From positions 744,001-808,000 of the forward strand of contig NZ_CP034465.1 of NCBI RefSeq assembly GCF_003955755.1: a stretch of 64,000 bases of DNA, given 5' to 3'. The position numbers and the translations under genes were made by a program. The notes below the pieces were generated by a model, which did no database searches, was not told the origin of the DNA, and saw nothing but the letters and a program-made list of their open reading frames with translations. Of the stretch, positions 19,619 to 32,195 are shown piece after piece; position 1 is the stretch's first letter, and every line of letters starts with the position of its first letter. The DNA comes from Jeotgalibaca ciconiae (GTDB lineage: Bacteria > Bacillota > Bacilli > Lactobacillales > Aerococcaceae).

Positions 19619-20560
19619 TCATCGCTCCCTTTCTTCGCTATTCTCTTCTTCTATTTCTTCTGGACTAGTTCCGTTTTTGGCATAAAGTCCTTCTGTTTGG
19701 AAAGAATCGCCATCTTGACCAGGTAAGATATCACTAGACTTTGCTGTTGTTAAATCATCTGTTTCTGCTCTTTGTAAAATAGCTCCAGAATTGCCAGTCC
19801 CTTGACTCGTCACTTCTTCCATAGAATCGCCTACTTCACTATTCCCATTAGAACCAAGTATACTTCCTTCCGTTACGGGTTCTGTATTATAATTCTCCTT
19901 GTCTTTTTCTTTGTCTGCAAGTTCAAGTTCTTCTTTTAAGGATACATTTACATCATTAACCGTTTCCTTGGGAGTATTTCTATCAGAGTCCCAATCTGAA
20001 TCTGATTCTGCTTCCGCTAAAATATCCAATTCAGAATCAGTCGGAACATCTCCACTAAATGAAGGATCTGTTCTCATGTCATTAGGTGTAAGCTCTGGGC
20101 TTGGTCCCTTTATCTGATTTCTCGTTGTACTTAAATCATCAGCTAGCGGAGGTTCACTTGCTTTTACATCATCTCTTAAATTCGAGTCAGCTGATGTTCT
20201 GGAATCATCCTCTTCCAAAAGTATGAGGATATTTCCTTGTGCAATGTCGCTTCGATATTCATACAAAGGATCTTCGTCAGCATTGTAGTTTGGACTTTCA
20301 TAATGAGATGAATCATATTCATCAAAAGTAAAAGCATCTTTTATTTTTTCCCAAAGAGTACGGTTATCATCTTGTTCAATTTCTCTTAATCCTTCATCTG
20401 TGGTCACTTCAGCTTCCATAGTATAAGGAATCGATCCTCGTACCTCTTCGTTTGCTACTAAGAAAATATTTCTGCGGCGATAACCTTCATCCCTGAGTCT
20501 GTTGACAGCGTTAAATGCTTCGGTAACAGATACGTAACTTCCTTCTACCCTTTTATTCAT
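19619..20560 (-). CDS. YflT-domain stress protein with long acidic tail
   Basis: Residues ~1-115 resemble the heat-induced stress protein YflT / general stress 17M domain: MNKRVEGSYVSVTEAFNAVN, then RDEGYRRRNIFLVANEEVRG and an ending near YRSDIAQGNILILLEED. Residues ~120-313 are highly acidic, rich in Ser, Asp, Glu, Asn and Thr, and probably disordered. B. subtilis relatives are SigB-controlled and of unknown function. It is encoded just upstream of the CmpX-like channel with an 86-base gap. The promoter seen here looks like a housekeeping one. Confidence 0.7.
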   Translation of the reverse strand: MNKRVEGSYVSVTEAFNAVNRLRDEGYRRRNIFLVANEEVRGSIPYTMEAEVTTDEGLREIEQDDNRTLWEKIKDAFTFDEYDSSHYESPNYNADEDPLYEYRSDIAQGNILILLEEDDSRTSADSNLRDDVKASEPPLADDLSTTRNQIKGPSPELTPNDMRTDPSFSGDVPTDSELDILAEAESDSDWDSDRNTPKETVNDVNVSLKEELELADKEKDKENYNTEPVTEGSILGSNGNSEVGDSMEEVTSQGTGNSGAILQRAETDDLTTAKSSDILPGQDGDSFQTEGLYAKNGTSPEEIEEENSEERER

Positions 20561-20615
20561 AACATTCTTTCCTCCTTCAAATTTTGAAATAACGGAAATC
20601 TATTGAACTATCTTT

Positions 20616-20644
20616 ATTTTAACGATATGGAAATATGGATACAA
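20616..20644 (-). promoter_or_regulatory. Promoter of the YflT-domain gene
   Basis: On the minus strand TTGTAT (20639-20644), 17 bases, and TAAAAT (20616-20621) form a plausible housekeeping promoter about 55 bases before the start codon. Confidence 0.55.
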
Positions 20645-20732
20645 ATAAAACCCCTTACAATTGAAAATGCTAAACAAAATTATGGGTGAGGAAAGTATTC
20701 TACCAATACTAGCACTCAGGAAAAATAAAACA

Positions 20733-20760
20733 GAAAAAAAGAGAGCAAAATTTCGCTCTC
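20733..20760 (-). terminator. Terminator of tuf
   Basis: Read leftward, GAGAGC and GCTCTC (20741-20746 with 20755-20760) around an 8-base loop are followed by seven T. It closes the str operon 40 bases after tuf. Confidence 0.8.
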
Positions 20761-20800
20761 TTTTCTTAACATATATTATTTAATTGTGTTTTTCTAAAAA

Positions 20801-21988
20801 TTAACCAACGATTTCAGAAACAACACCGGATCCAACAGTACGTCCACCTTCACGAACTGAGAAGCGAGTTCCTTCTTCGATCGCGATTGGTTGGATTAGT
20901 TCTACTGTCATTTTAACGTTATCTCCAGGCATTACCATTTCTGTTCCTTCTGGTAATTCAACAACTCCTGTAACGTCAGTTGTACGGAAGTAGAATTGTG
21001 GACGGTAGTTTGAGAAGAATGGAGTATGACGTCCACCCTCTTCTTTAGACAACACGTACACTTCTGCTGTAAATTTAGTATGAGGTGTGATTGTACCTGG
21101 TTTAGACAATACTTGTCCACGTTGAATATCTTCACGTTGAACACCACGTAGCAATGCACCAATGTTGTCACCAGCTTCAGCGTAATCCAACAATTTACGG
21201 AACATTTCAACACCAGTAACAGTTGATTTCATAGTATCAGTTTCGATACCTACGATTTCAACTTCGTCACCAACCTTAACTTGTCCACGTTCAACACGTC
21301 CTGTAGCAACTGTTCCACGACCTGTAATTGAGAATACGTCCTCAACTGGCATCATGAATGGTTTATCAGTATCACGTGTTGGAGTTGGGATGTACTCGTC
21401 AACTGCAGCCATCAATTCCAAGATTTTTTGTTCGTACTCGTCAACGCCTTCTAGAGCTTTCAAAGCAGAACCAGCAATAACAGGAGTGTCATCACCTGGG
21501 AAGTCGTATTCAGATAATAGATCACGAACTTCCATTTCTACTAATTCAAGCAATTCTTCGTCGTCTACCATGTCAACTTTGTTCAAGAAAACAACGATGT
21601 ATGGTACACCAACGTTACGAGACAATAGGATGTGCTCGCGAGTTTGTGGCATTGGGCCGTCAGCAGCAGAAACTACCAAGATAGCTCCGTCCATTTGAGC
21701 AGCACCAGTGATCATGTTTTTAACGTAGTCCGCGTGACCTGGGCAGTCCACGTGTGCGTAGTGACGGTTTTCTGTTTCGTACTCTACGTGAGAAGTGTTA
21801 ATAGTGATTCCACGTTCTCTTTCTTCTGGAGCGTTGTCTACAGATGCGTAGTCAACAGCTGCTCCACCGTAATGTTTAGCTAATACAGTTGTAATTGCTG
21901 CAGTTAATGTAGTTTTACCATGGTCAACGTGTCCAATTGTCCCAACGTTAACATGGGGTTTTGAACGATCAAATTTTTCTTTTGCCAT
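20801..21988 (-). CDS. tuf: Elongation factor Tu
   Basis: EF-Tu delivers aminoacyl-tRNA to the ribosome. The 395-residue product has the GTPase motifs GHVDHGKT (residues 19-26), DCPGHAD and NKVD, then the two beta-barrel domains. It follows fusA but has its own consensus promoter and a ~75-base leader, allowing higher output than the rest of the str operon. Confidence 0.98.
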   Translation of the reverse strand: MAKEKFDRSKPHVNVGTIGHVDHGKTTLTAAITTVLAKHYGGAAVDYASVDNAPEERERGITINTSHVEYETENRHYAHVDCPGHADYVKNMITGAAQMDGAILVVSAADGPMPQTREHILLSRNVGVPYIVVFLNKVDMVDDEELLELVEMEVRDLLSEYDFPGDDTPVIAGSALKALEGVDEYEQKILELMAAVDEYIPTPTRDTDKPFMMPVEDVFSITGRGTVATGRVERGQVKVGDEVEIVGIETDTMKSTVTGVEMFRKLLDYAEAGDNIGALLRGVQREDIQRGQVLSKPGTITPHTKFTAEVYVLSKEEGGRHTPFFSNYRPQFYFRTTDVTGVVELPEGTEMVMPGDNVKMTVELIQPIAIEEGTRFSVREGGRTVGSGVVSEIVG

Positions 21989-22066
21989 TTCTAATTTTCC
22001 TCCTCATATTGAGTGTGTTTTATTTTATAGACTTTCTGCATTTACAGTAAGCGCCTATCATAGTAA

Positions 22067-22095
22067 AGTATACCGATTTCGGTTCTAAAATGCAA
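22067..22095 (-). promoter_or_regulatory. tuf promoter
   Basis: On the minus strand TTGCAT (22090-22095), 17 bases, TATACT (22067-22072), in the gap between fusA and tuf. Identical hexamers and spacing to the S10 promoter. Confidence 0.8.
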
Positions 22096-22119
22096 TATTT
22101 CAAGCATCAAGAAAGAAGA

Positions 22120-24213
22120 TTACTCTTCCGATCCTTTACCGCTTTTCGCAATAATTTCATCTTGTACTGATTTTGGAACAGCTTCATAATGGTCAAATAC
22201 CATTGTAAATGTTCCACGTCCTTGTGATGCAGAACGAAGTGTTGTTGCATAACCAAACATTTCTGATAAAGGAATAAATCCTTTAACGATTTGTGCGTTA
22301 CCACGAGCAACGGTACCTTCAATGCTACCACGACGTGCACTAAAGTGTCCCATAACATCTCCTAGATACTCTTCTGGAACTGTAACTTCTACAGCCATTC
22401 TTGGTTCTAGGATTACTGGATCAGCTTTCTTAGCAGCGTTACGCAATGCTAGTGAAGCTGCAACCTTAAATGCTGTCTCAGAAGAGTCAACATCATGGTA
22501 AGATCCGTCATATAGACGAGCTTTTACGTCAACTAAAGGATATCCTGCAAGAACACCGTTTTCCATAGAGTCTTTCAAACCTGCTTCAACAGCTGGAATA
22601 TATTCACGAGGAACAACCCCACCTACGATAGCATTTTCGAATTCGAAGCCAGCGCCTTCTTCGTTTGGAGTAAATTCAATCCATACATGACCGAATTGAC
22701 CTTTACCACCAGATTGACGAACAAATTTACCTTCTGCTTCAACGCTTTGACGGAATGTCTCACGGTAAGATACTTGAGGAGCACCTACAGTAGCTTCAAC
22801 CTTGAATTCGCGTTTCAAACGATCTACGATTATGTCCAAGTGCAACTCTCCCATACCCGCAATAACAGTTTGACCTGTTTCCGGATTTGTAGAAGCGCGG
22901 AACGTTGGATCTTCTTCAGAAAGTTTTTGTAACGCAATACCCATTTTATCTTGGTCAGCTTTTGATTTAGGTTCAATCGCAACTTCGATAACTGGTTCTG
23001 GGAAGTCCATTGATTCTAAGATAATTGGGCGTTTTTCGTCACACAATGTGTCACCAGTACCCGTGTCTTTCAAACCAACTGCTGCTGCGATATCTCCAGA
23101 GAATACTTCAGGAATTTCACTACGGCTGTTTGCATGCATTTGCAAGATACGACCAACGCGTTCACGTTTGCCTTTTGATGCATTTTGAATGTAAGAGCCT
23201 GCTTGAAGAGTTCCAGAGTATACACGGAAGAATGTTAAACGACCAACGAATGGGTCTGTCATAACTTTAAACGCTAGCGCTGCAAATGGTTCGCTATCAT
23301 CTGAATGAATTTCAATTACTTCGTCTTCAGCACCAGGTGCGAATCCTGTAATTGGCGGTACATCTGTTGGAGCTGGCAAGTAATCAATTGCTGCATCCAG
23401 CATTAATTGAACACCTTTGTTCTTAAATGCAGAACCGCAAAGTACTGGATAGAATTCAACACTAATTGTTGCTTTACGGATAGCAGATTTCAATTCGTCA
23501 ACTGAGATTTCTTCACCTTCAAGGTACTTCATCATCAATTCTTCATCTGTTTCTGCTACTGCTTCAATTAATTTTGTATTCCATTCTTCAGCGATTTCTT
23601 GATATTCAGCTGGAATGTCTTCTTCATGGTATTCAATACCGTCTTCTGAATCATAGATTTCAGCTTTCATTTCTACTAAATCAATGATTCCGCTGAAGCT
23701 TTCTTCAGATCCAATTGGTAATTGAATTGGATGAGCATTTGCTTGTAGACGTTCATGAAGCGTACCAACTGAGTACAAGAAGTCAGCACCAGTTTTGTCC
23801 ATTTTGTTAATAAAAACAATACGAGGTACACCGTATGTAGTTGCTTGACGCCAAACTGTCTCAGTTTGAGGTTCAACCCCAGATTGAGCATCCAACAAAG
23901 CAACCGCACCATCAAGAACACGCAACGAACGTTCAACTTCAACTGTAAAGTCCACGTGTCCAGGTGTATCGATTATATTAACACGATGACCTTTCCACTG
24001 AGCAGTTGTAGCAGCAGAAGTGATTGTAATCCCACGCTCTTGCTCTTGTTCCATCCAGTCCATTTGTGCAGCACCCTCATGGGTTTCACCAATTTTATGG
24101 ATTTTACCAGTATAGTATAGAATACGCTCAGTAGTCGTTGTTTTACCAGCGTCAATATGAGCCATAATTCCAATATTTCTCGTATTTTCAAGAGTAAATT
24201 CTCTTTTTGCCAT
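22120..24213 (-). CDS. fusA: Elongation factor G
   Basis: EF-G drives ribosomal translocation by GTP hydrolysis. The 697-residue product has [36 protein letters not shown] and [10 protein letters not shown] in the G domain, followed by domains II-V; the last ends [10 protein letters not shown] and a charged tail. Length is standard. It follows rpsG by 92 bases with an AGAGGTG ribosome binding site. Confidence 0.98.
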   Translation of the reverse strand: MAKREFTLENTRNIGIMAHIDAGKTTTTERILYYTGKIHKIGETHEGAAQMDWMEQEQERGITITSAATTAQWKGHRVNIIDTPGHVDFTVEVERSLRVLDGAVALLDAQSGVEPQTETVWRQATTYGVPRIVFINKMDKTGADFLYSVGTLHERLQANAHPIQLPIGSEESFSGIIDLVEMKAEIYDSEDGIEYHEEDIPAEYQEIAEEWNTKLIEAVAETDEELMMKYLEGEEISVDELKSAIRKATISVEFYPVLCGSAFKNKGVQLMLDAAIDYLPAPTDVPPITGFAPGAEDEVIEIHSDDSEPFAALAFKVMTDPFVGRLTFFRVYSGTLQAGSYIQNASKGKRERVGRILQMHANSRSEIPEVFSGDIAAAVGLKDTGTGDTLCDEKRPIILESMDFPEPVIEVAIEPKSKADQDKMGIALQKLSEEDPTFRASTNPETGQTVIAGMGELHLDIIVDRLKREFKVEATVGAPQVSYRETFRQSVEAEGKFVRQSGGKGQFGHVWIEFTPNEEGAGFEFENAIVGGVVPREYIPAVEAGLKDSMENGVLAGYPLVDVKARLYDGSYHDVDSSETAFKVAASLALRNAAKKADPVILEPRMAVEVTVPEEYLGDVMGHFSARRGSIEGTVARGNAQIVKGFIPLSEMFGYATTLRSASQGRGTFTMVFDHYEAVPKSVQDEIIAKSGKGSEE

Positions 24214-24305
24214 CTGCTTCGTACACCTCTTTCTAATTTATTTAATGACACGAGCAGGATACCCTGCTCTTTTTTAACTGAAAGAATACATAAGTTGTGA
24301 CAATC

Positions 24306-24776
24306 TTACCAACGATAATGAGCGAAAGCTCTGTTAGCGTCTGCCATTTTATGTGTTTCTTCACGTTTCTTAACGGAAGCTCCTGTGTTGTTAGCAGCAT
24401 CCATGATTTCTTTTGCAAGTCTTTCTTCCATGGTATCTTCACCACGTAGACGAGAATAGTTAACTAACCAGCGTAGTGCTAATGCTTGACGACGTTCTGG
24501 ACGTACTTCAATAGGCACTTGGTAGTTAGAACCTCCTACACGACGAGCTTTTACTTCAAGAACAGGCATGATGTTTTTCATAGCTTGTTCGTAAACTTCT
24601 AATGGATTATTACCAGTAGATTCATTAATGATGTCAAATGCATTATACAAAATAGTTGCTGCTTTTCCGCGTTTTCCATCAACCATGATGCGGTTAATTG
24701 TGCGAGTAACTAATTTAGAATTGTAAATTGGATCTGGCATAACTTCGCGTTTTGCGACTGGACCTTTACGAGGCAT
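24306..24776 (-). CDS. rpsG: 30S ribosomal protein S7
   Basis: S7 is a primary 16S rRNA-binding protein of the small-subunit head and in enterobacteria represses the str operon. The 156-residue product begins [20 protein letters not shown] and has [20 protein letters not shown] and [20 protein letters not shown]. Standard length; between rpsL and fusA. Confidence 0.98.
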   Translation of the reverse strand: MPRKGPVAKREVMPDPIYNSKLVTRTINRIMVDGKRGKAATILYNAFDIINESTGNNPLEVYEQAMKNIMPVLEVKARRVGGSNYQVPIEVRPERRQALALRWLVNYSRLRGEDTMEERLAKEIMDAANNTGASVKKREETHKMADANRAFAHYRW

Positions 24777-24816
24777 TCTGACTCCTCCTTCCTCAATTTT
24801 CTTTTTTATTTATGAT

Positions 24817-25230
24817 TTATTTTTTAGGTTTTTTAGCACCGTATTTAGAACGGGATTGCATACGACCGTTTACACCAGCAGTATCCAATGCACCACGAAC
24901 GATATGGTAACGTACCCCTGGTAAGTCTTTTACACGTCCACCACGGATTAGCACCACACTATGTTCTTGTAGGTTATGACCGATACCTGGAATGTAAGCT
25001 GTCACTTCTAAAAGGTTAGACAAACGTACACGAGCGTACTTACGTAACGCAGAGTTAGGTTTCTTCGGAGTCATTGTACCAACACGCGTACAAACACCAC
25101 GTTTTTGAGGTGAATTTGTATTTGTTGGAGCTTTTTTGAAACTGTTATATCCTCTTCCCAAAGCAGGAGATTTAGATTTTTCAATCGCTGATTTGCGAGG
25201 TTTACGAACTAATTGATTAATAGTAGGCAT
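24817..25230 (-). CDS. rpsL: 30S ribosomal protein S12
   Basis: S12 is at the decoding centre and its changes give streptomycin resistance. The 137-residue product begins [20 protein letters not shown] and carries the decoding loops [17 protein letters not shown] and [14 protein letters not shown]. The lysine in TPKKPNS and the GRVKDLPGV lysine are the usual streptomycin-sensitive residues. First gene of the str operon. Confidence 0.98.
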   Translation of the reverse strand: MPTINQLVRKPRKSAIEKSKSPALGRGYNSFKKAPTNTNSPQKRGVCTRVGTMTPKKPNSALRKYARVRLSNLLEVTAYIPGIGHNLQEHSVVLIRGGRVKDLPGVRYHIVRGALDTAGVNGRMQSRSKYGAKKPKK

Positions 25231-25294
25231 TTATTTTTTCCTCCTTCCTTAATAGGTTGTTCTTGGTCCACACATCCAGGTGGTCCATTTATTA

Positions 25295-25327
25295 GCAAAA
25301 AATAATAAATCGAAGTTTTTTTCGATT
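25295..25327 (-). promoter_or_regulatory. Possible attenuator in the str leader
   Basis: In the ~180-base leader, read leftward, a 7-bp stem (25308-25314 with 25321-25327, 6-base loop) is followed by TTATTATTTTTT, which looks like an intrinsic terminator. A second possible stem, TTTATTA with TAATAAA, starts within the end of the first. A switch between the two is possible but unproven. Confidence 0.35.
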
Positions 25328-25408
25328 CTAGTAAGGTATGCTCTCCATACAGTCAGTCAGCACGACTGAATTTCTTTTCAGGAAACTGTGTATAAAAGCA
25401 CCTTTGAA

Positions 25409-25437
25409 ATAATACCATGAATAATAATATCCGTCAA
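25409..25437 (-). promoter_or_regulatory. str operon promoter
   Basis: On the minus strand TTGACG (25432-25437), 17 bases, TATTAT (25409-25414), about 180 bases upstream of rpsL. Confidence 0.75.
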
Positions 25438-25555
25438 CCTGTTCAATCATTTTTTTTAATGAATTTTTGAATTTTTACAGAACTATTGTCTTTAGATGTT
25501 ATTAGGGGAATCATTTTGCGGTTTCTATTCTGTACCAGGAAGCATAACCACTAAT

Positions 25556-25594
25556 AAAACAAAAAACCAAACTCAGCAATTAAAGCGAGTTTGG
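25556..25594 (-). terminator. Terminator of lysS
   Basis: Read leftward, CCAAACTC and GAGTTTGG (25567-25574 with 25587-25594, 12-base loop) are followed by six T, G and four T, 13 bases past the lysS stop. Confidence 0.85.
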
Positions 25595-25606
25595 TAAATT
25601 GATTTT

Positions 25607-27136
<1,530 letters not shown>

Positions 27137-27336
27137 CTATCAATATTCTATCTAATCTATCTTGCCAAGAAATGCATGAAAATGCAAGGTTTCTTAGAGA
27201 TTTAATTGGATTGTTTTTTCTATATGTATGGCAACGACTCAAAACTCCCAAGCTATTCTATCACCTTCTTTCTTGTAAAACAAGAAAAGTAGGACAAATA
27301 CCAAGCTCAGGAGAATTTTTAGAAATCAAGCCCCAC

Positions 27337-27371
27337 AATAAAAACTGTACAGATGGAATTTCCGTACAGTT
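27337..27371 (-). terminator. Terminator of hslO-cysK
   Basis: Read leftward, AACTGTAC and GTACAGTT (27343-27350 with 27364-27371, 13-base loop) are followed by TTTATT. It lies 12 bases past the cysK-like gene. Confidence 0.7.
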
Positions 27372-27383
27372 CTTCTATTTTTA

Positions 27384-28274
27384 TCAGTAGTCGCCGTTTG
27401 AAATGGTGATTACTTTTTTATTCGTTCCTAATTTTTTAGCAACTTCAATGGCACCTGCAATTGCTGCCCCACTTGATAGTGCTAGTAGAAGACCTTCTTC
27501 TCTTGCTAAGCGCTTCGTCATTTCGACTGCTTCTTGAGAAGAAATTCGAATGACTCCGTTATACAATGTTTGATCTAGGAGTGGTGAGAGATAATCTGAA
27601 CTGATTCCACTAATCGCACTCTCACCTTTTAATTCATTGCTCAATATTGGTGCTTCTTCGGTTTCAACGGCATAGAGTTCAATATTGGGATTTCCAGCCC
27701 TTAAATATTTCCCTACCCCTGTCAAAGTCCCACCCGTTCCTGCAGTCGCAACGAATGAATCGGGATATTTCCCATCAAAAGCATCGACAATTTCTGGACC
27801 TGTCATCCCTTCATGAACAGCTGTATTGGCAAGATTACGGTATTGGTTTAAGTAAAAGTAGCCATCTTGTTGACTGAGTTCTACTGCTGCTTTGATTGCG
27901 CCATTTATGCCTTCAGATTCTGGTGTTTCAATCACTTCTGCGTCATACATCCTTAGTTGTGGCAAGTAGGCAGCACTCGTCCCTTCAGGCATAACCAAAA
28001 TAGAACGGTAACCTTTTGCAGCTGCTAGCATAGCTAAAGAAATACTCGCATTGCCATCGGTCACTTCTACAACCGCATCACTAGGACTTATTTTACCTTG
28101 TTCTTCAGCCACTTCTAAGATATTAAGGACCACGCGATCTTTAATACTATGACCAATATTGAGTGACTCTAATTTTACATACACATCCGCTGCTCCAGAC
28201 GGAACAACTTTTGTTAGTTTAAAAAGCGGTGTTTCTCCAATCAGTTCTGAAATATGGCTAACGATTTTTTCCAT
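27384..28274 (-). CDS. cysK: Cysteine synthase-like PLP enzyme, diverged
   Basis: Position after hslO and the fold match CysK (O-acetylserine sulfhydrylase). The PLP lysine is Lys45 in NIGHSIKDR and the phosphate loop GTGGT is at ~179-183. However, the substrate loop, normally TSGNTG, reads TDGNAS (residues 72-77); MPETMS is MPEGTS; and the protein stops at residue 296 after ISNGDY, without the usual GERYLST C-terminus. The enzyme may have changed substrate or lost O-acetylserine use. The symbol reflects synteny, not proven activity. Confidence 0.7.
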   Translation of the reverse strand: MEKIVSHISELIGETPLFKLTKVVPSGAADVYVKLESLNIGHSIKDRVVLNILEVAEEQGKISPSDAVVEVTDGNASISLAMLAAAKGYRSILVMPEGTSAAYLPQLRMYDAEVIETPESEGINGAIKAAVELSQQDGYFYLNQYRNLANTAVHEGMTGPEIVDAFDGKYPDSFVATAGTGGTLTGVGKYLRAGNPNIELYAVETEEAPILSNELKGESAISGISSDYLSPLLDQTLYNGVIRISSQEAVEMTKRLAREEGLLLALSSGAAIAGAIEVAKKLGTNKKVITISNGDY

Positions 28275-28305
28275 TAGATTCCCTCCACTCTTTCTAGATA
28301 CAAAC

Positions 28306-29190
28306 TTATTTTTGAATTTCTTCCAGTAATTCTGTTAATTCTTCTTCCGAATAATAATATTTTTCACCACAAAAATGACAAATTACTTCCGCGCCTTTAT
28401 CTTCTCGAATAATTTCTTCTAATTCTTCTTTTCCAACTGCTGCCAGTCCATCTTTAAAACGATCGTGAGAGCAGTCACATTTGAATTGGACCGGCATTTT
28501 TTCAATAAAGTGGATATTTTCTTTACCAATTATTTTTTCAAGCACTTCTTCAGGTGTAACACCTTTTTCCATTAAACGAGATACTAATGGCATTTCAGCC
28601 AGGTTTTCTTCAATGGAAGAAATCGCCTCTTCACTCGCATCCGGCAACACTTGAATCATGAAACCTCCGGCAACTTTGATTGAATCGTCTGTATCAACCA
28701 ATACGCTCAATCCTACTGCTGAAGGTATTTGTTCTGAGTTTGCCATATAATAGGTGAAATCTTCTCCTAGCTCACCGCTGACAAGAGGAACTTGTCCAGT
28801 AAATGGTTCTTTTAAGCCTAAATCTTTGATGACTGTTAATAGGCCTTCTGTCCCAACCACACCGCGCACGTCTAATTTCCCATTACTATTTAACGGCAAG
28901 TTCACATGCGGGTTAACGATATACCCTTTTACATCGCCTTTTCCATTTGCGTCCACCATGATGCGGCCGCCTAGTCCATTCCCATTGATCATTACCGTCA
29001 TCTTTTGATCGTCTTTCAATCCTGTTGTTGCAATCAAGATTGATCCTATCATCGCTCTTCCCAACGCTGCTGAAGACGCGCTCCACGTATCATGGCGCCT
29101 TTGAGCTTCTGCAACAGTATTTGTTGCATCCACTGCATATACACGGAATTGCCCACCATAAGCCATCCCTTTTACTAAATAATCCGACAT
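28306..29190 (-). CDS. hslO: Hsp33 redox-regulated chaperone
   Basis: Hsp33 is activated by oxidation, which releases zinc from four cysteines and unfolds its C-terminus. The 294-residue product has the N-terminal core beginning MSDYLVKGMAYGGQFRVYAV and the C-terminal zinc centre FKCDCSHDRF plus VICHFCGEKYYY (CxC and CxxC). Located between ftsH and cysK as in B. subtilis; cysK follows after 31 bases. Confidence 0.96.
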   Translation of the reverse strand: MSDYLVKGMAYGGQFRVYAVDATNTVAEAQRRHDTWSASSAALGRAMIGSILIATTGLKDDQKMTVMINGNGLGGRIMVDANGKGDVKGYIVNPHVNLPLNSNGKLDVRGVVGTEGLLTVIKDLGLKEPFTGQVPLVSGELGEDFTYYMANSEQIPSAVGLSVLVDTDDSIKVAGGFMIQVLPDASEEAISSIEENLAEMPLVSRLMEKGVTPEEVLEKIIGKENIHFIEKMPVQFKCDCSHDRFKDGLAAVGKEELEEIIREDKGAEVICHFCGEKYYYSEEELTELLEEIQK

Positions 29191-29332
29191 TTAATATCCT
29201 CCCGAAGTATACCTATTTTCTATTTCTATCCTTATTCTACTATAGCTTCTTCAAAAACCAAACTAGACAACTTACATTTTAAAAGAAAGAACAACTATTG
29301 AAACTGGAGAAGGACTTATACATCCCTCTGCC

Positions 29333-29370
29333 AAAAAAATAGAGCAGGAAGGATTTTCTTCTCTGCTCTA
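29333..29370 (-). terminator. Terminator of ftsH
   Basis: Read leftward, TAGAGCAG and CTGCTCTA (29340-29347 with 29363-29370) are followed by seven T, 14 bases past ftsH. Confidence 0.85.
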
Positions 29371-29383
29371 CTGCTAATTTTAT

Positions 29384-31519
29384 TTATTCTTGTGAATCGT
29401 CATCTTTGCGGTCATCCAACCAGGAAGAGAAGTAATCTTCATTTTTATCTGCTTCTGCTTCATTTGAATCTTCTTCGCCGGAAGCAAAGTCTTGCCCTTC
29501 TTCGTGGTCTTCTTTATCGCGCTGTGCTTTTTCTGCTTCTTTCTTTTCTAGCGCTCTTTTTGCATCTTCAAAAGAAGCTGCTTTTTCGCTTGGATATTCT
29601 TCTGTCTGTTTGTCTTCTGGCATTCTTCCAGTTTCAAAGAGACTCTTGATTGTTTTCTCATCCAATGTTTCTAGTTCAAGAAGTTTTTCAGCAATCAAAT
29701 TCAATTGAGCACGATGGTCATTAATAATTTGACGAGCTTTTTCGTGTGCTTCACTCATAATACGACGTACTTCTGAGTCAATTTGATAAGCAATGTCTTC
29801 CGAATAAGAACGAGTATTTCCATAATCACGGCCAACAAACACTTGTTGGTTTGATTCATATTGGACCGTTCCTAAACGGTCGCTCATACCATATTCCGTA
29901 ACCATGCTGCGCACAAGTCCTGTTGCTTGTTCAAAGTCATTACTTGCACCAGTTGTTTGAACATTGAAGACAATCTCTTCCGCCAAACGTCCACCAAGCA
30001 ATCCAACAACTTGTTCGAACATTTCATCTTTGGTCATTAAGAAGCGATCTTCTTTTGGAAGCATGATTGCGTAACCACCAGCACGTCCACGAGGAACAAT
30101 CGTTACTTTATGAACTGTACGTGCGTCACTTAATACCATACCAACAATTGTATGTCCTGCTTCGTGATAAGCAACCATTTCTCTTTCTTTCTTGCTGATC
30201 GCTTTATCTTTCTTGGCTGGACCAGCGATAACACGGTCATGTGCTTCGTCAATATCTAATGCATCAATTCGCACTTTATCTCGACGAGCAGCCACCAATG
30301 CCGCTTCGTTTAATAAGTTTTCTAAATCTGCACCGGAAAAACCTGGTGTTTGTTGTGCAACTACTTTCAAATCCACATCATCTGCTAATGGTTTGTTTCG
30401 AGCATGGACTTTCAAGATTGCTTCACGGCCTTTTACGTCTGGACGGCCGACTAAAATCTGACGGTCAAAACGTCCTGGACGAAGCAAAGCCGGATCTAGA
30501 ACGTCCGAACGGTTTGTAGCAGCAATGACAATAATTCCTTCATTACCGGAGAAACCATCCATTTCAACTAGCAACTGGTTCAGTGTTTGCTCACGTTCAT
30601 CATGTCCGCCGCCCATTCCAGCTCCACGTTGACGACCAACCGCGTCAATCTCATCAATAAAGATAATTGCTGGAGCTGCTTTTTTAGCATTTTCGAACAA
30701 GTCACGTACACGACTTGCCCCTACTCCGACAAACATCTCCACAAATTCAGAACCTGAAATAGAGAAGAAAGGAACGCCTGCTTCACCTGCAACAGCTTTT
30801 GCTAGTAAAGTTTTCCCTGTACCAGGAGGTCCTTCTAACAGAACACCTGCCGGGATACGTGCACCCAATGCGGTAAAACGTCTTGGATCTTTCAAAAATT
30901 CCACTACTTCGACTAACTCTTGTTTTTCTTCTTCAGCGCCAGCAACATCTGAAAAACGGACTTTGACATTCTTTTTAGAAACATCTTCTGATTTCGTTTT
31001 CCCAAAATTCATAACATTGCGGCCGCCGCCACCTTGTCCGCCGCCTTGCCCCATCATCATATACATGAAGAAGACAAAAATAATAAGTGGTAAAATACTA
31101 AATAAAATACTTACCCAAGCACCTGATTGATCTTGCTCAATGATGGTTACCTCGGTATCTGAGTTTGCAGCTAAATCTCCGATTTGTGCTAAGGTGGAGT
31201 CATTTGGTAATACCCGTGAACGAAATGAGGTTGTTGTTAAATTCTGTTCGTCAAACAACAATAGATCGCTTGTAGATGAATCACTTTCAATTGTTTTTTC
31301 TTCTCGGTACTCTCCAACGATTTCCCAAACGCCAGCTCCGGGCTGCATACTGAATTCATCTATTTCTTCATTTTCCAATGCAGTTAAAAATTCAGTAGTT
31401 GATATCGTTTGGCTTGATTGGTTCCCTACCCCTCTTGTCATCATAGTTACGATTGCGATGACTGCCAGGAAGATTAGAATCCAAAAACCACTGCTTTTGA
31501 GGAAATTATTCTTTTTCAT
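29384..31519 (-). CDS. ftsH: ATP-dependent zinc metalloprotease FtsH
   Basis: Membrane AAA+ protease for quality control of membrane and regulatory proteins. The 711-residue product has TM1 (residues ~10-28), an extracytoplasmic domain, TM2 (~138-156), the Walker A GPPGTGKT, Walker B IIFIDEID, the SRH arginine region, and the zinc motif HEAGH. The C-terminal ~85 residues are strongly acidic with coiled-coil character. Position downstream of hpt matches B. subtilis. Length is slightly above average because of the acidic tail. Confidence 0.97.
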   Translation of the reverse strand: MKKNNFLKSSGFWILIFLAVIAIVTMMTRGVGNQSSQTISTTEFLTALENEEIDEFSMQPGAGVWEIVGEYREEKTIESDSSTSDLLLFDEQNLTTTSFRSRVLPNDSTLAQIGDLAANSDTEVTIIEQDQSGAWVSILFSILPLIIFVFFMYMMMGQGGGQGGGGRNVMNFGKTKSEDVSKKNVKVRFSDVAGAEEEKQELVEVVEFLKDPRRFTALGARIPAGVLLEGPPGTGKTLLAKAVAGEAGVPFFSISGSEFVEMFVGVGASRVRDLFENAKKAAPAIIFIDEIDAVGRQRGAGMGGGHDEREQTLNQLLVEMDGFSGNEGIIVIAATNRSDVLDPALLRPGRFDRQILVGRPDVKGREAILKVHARNKPLADDVDLKVVAQQTPGFSGADLENLLNEAALVAARRDKVRIDALDIDEAHDRVIAGPAKKDKAISKKEREMVAYHEAGHTIVGMVLSDARTVHKVTIVPRGRAGGYAIMLPKEDRFLMTKDEMFEQVVGLLGGRLAEEIVFNVQTTGASNDFEQATGLVRSMVTEYGMSDRLGTVQYESNQQVFVGRDYGNTRSYSEDIAYQIDSEVRRIMSEAHEKARQIINDHRAQLNLIAEKLLELETLDEKTIKSLFETGRMPEDKQTEEYPSEKAASFEDAKRALEKKEAEKAQRDKEDHEEGQDFASGEEDSNEAEADKNEDYFSSWLDDRKDDDSQE

Positions 31520-31640
31520 TTGACCCTCCCTGTCAGATAGTATGCCTATATGGCTTATATCTTCTCTTATCCTATTATTCGATAGTTATTTTATGTATCT
31601 CGATAATAATAACATACCTGACCATCTTTCACTATCTATT

Positions 31641-32180
31641 TTATTGATAAATCTCTTCTTTCAGCACACCGATATAAGGCAGGTTACGATATTTTTCAAT
31701 GTAATCAAGACCGTATCCGACAACAAATTCATTTGGAACATTGATTCCAACATAATCTGCTTCCAAGTCAACCGCTCTTCTTTCTTTTTTGTCTAAAAGA
31801 GTAACGATCTTAATCGATTTTGCTTTCCGATAACGGAAAATATCAATCAAATAACTCAATGTACGTCCCGTGTCAATAATATCTTCCACAATCAATAAGT
31901 CACGATCTTCAACAGAAGTATCTAGATCCTTTAGTATTTTTACATCTCCGCTTGATTCGATTGCTGCCCCATAACTGGTAACATCCATGAAGTCAAGCTC
32001 CAAGTCACAATCCATTGCACGGGATAAATCCGTCATAAACATGATTGCACCTTTTAAAACACCGATTACGAGAGGATTTTTCCCTTCATATTCTTTCGTT
32101 AGTACTGCACCCAGTTCTTGCGTTACTTTCTTTATCTCTTCCTCCGTATATAAAACCTCTTTAATATCGGGATGGTTCAC
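31641..32180 (-). CDS. hpt: Hypoxanthine phosphoribosyltransferase
   Basis: Salvages hypoxanthine and guanine to IMP and GMP using PRPP. The 179-residue product has the PRPP motif [14 protein letters not shown] near residue 95 and the family [13 protein letters not shown] and [13 protein letters not shown]. Start is a GTG preceded by GAGGTG. Lies 15 bases after tilS and upstream of ftsH as in B. subtilis. Confidence 0.96.
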   Translation of the reverse strand: MNHPDIKEVLYTEEEIKKVTQELGAVLTKEYEGKNPLVIGVLKGAIMFMTDLSRAMDCDLELDFMDVTSYGAAIESSGDVKILKDLDTSVEDRDLLIVEDIIDTGRTLSYLIDIFRYRKAKSIKIVTLLDKKERRAVDLEADYVGINVPNEFVVGYGLDYIEKYRNLPYIGVLKEEIYQ

Positions 32181-32195
32181 ATCTTCACCTCATTA

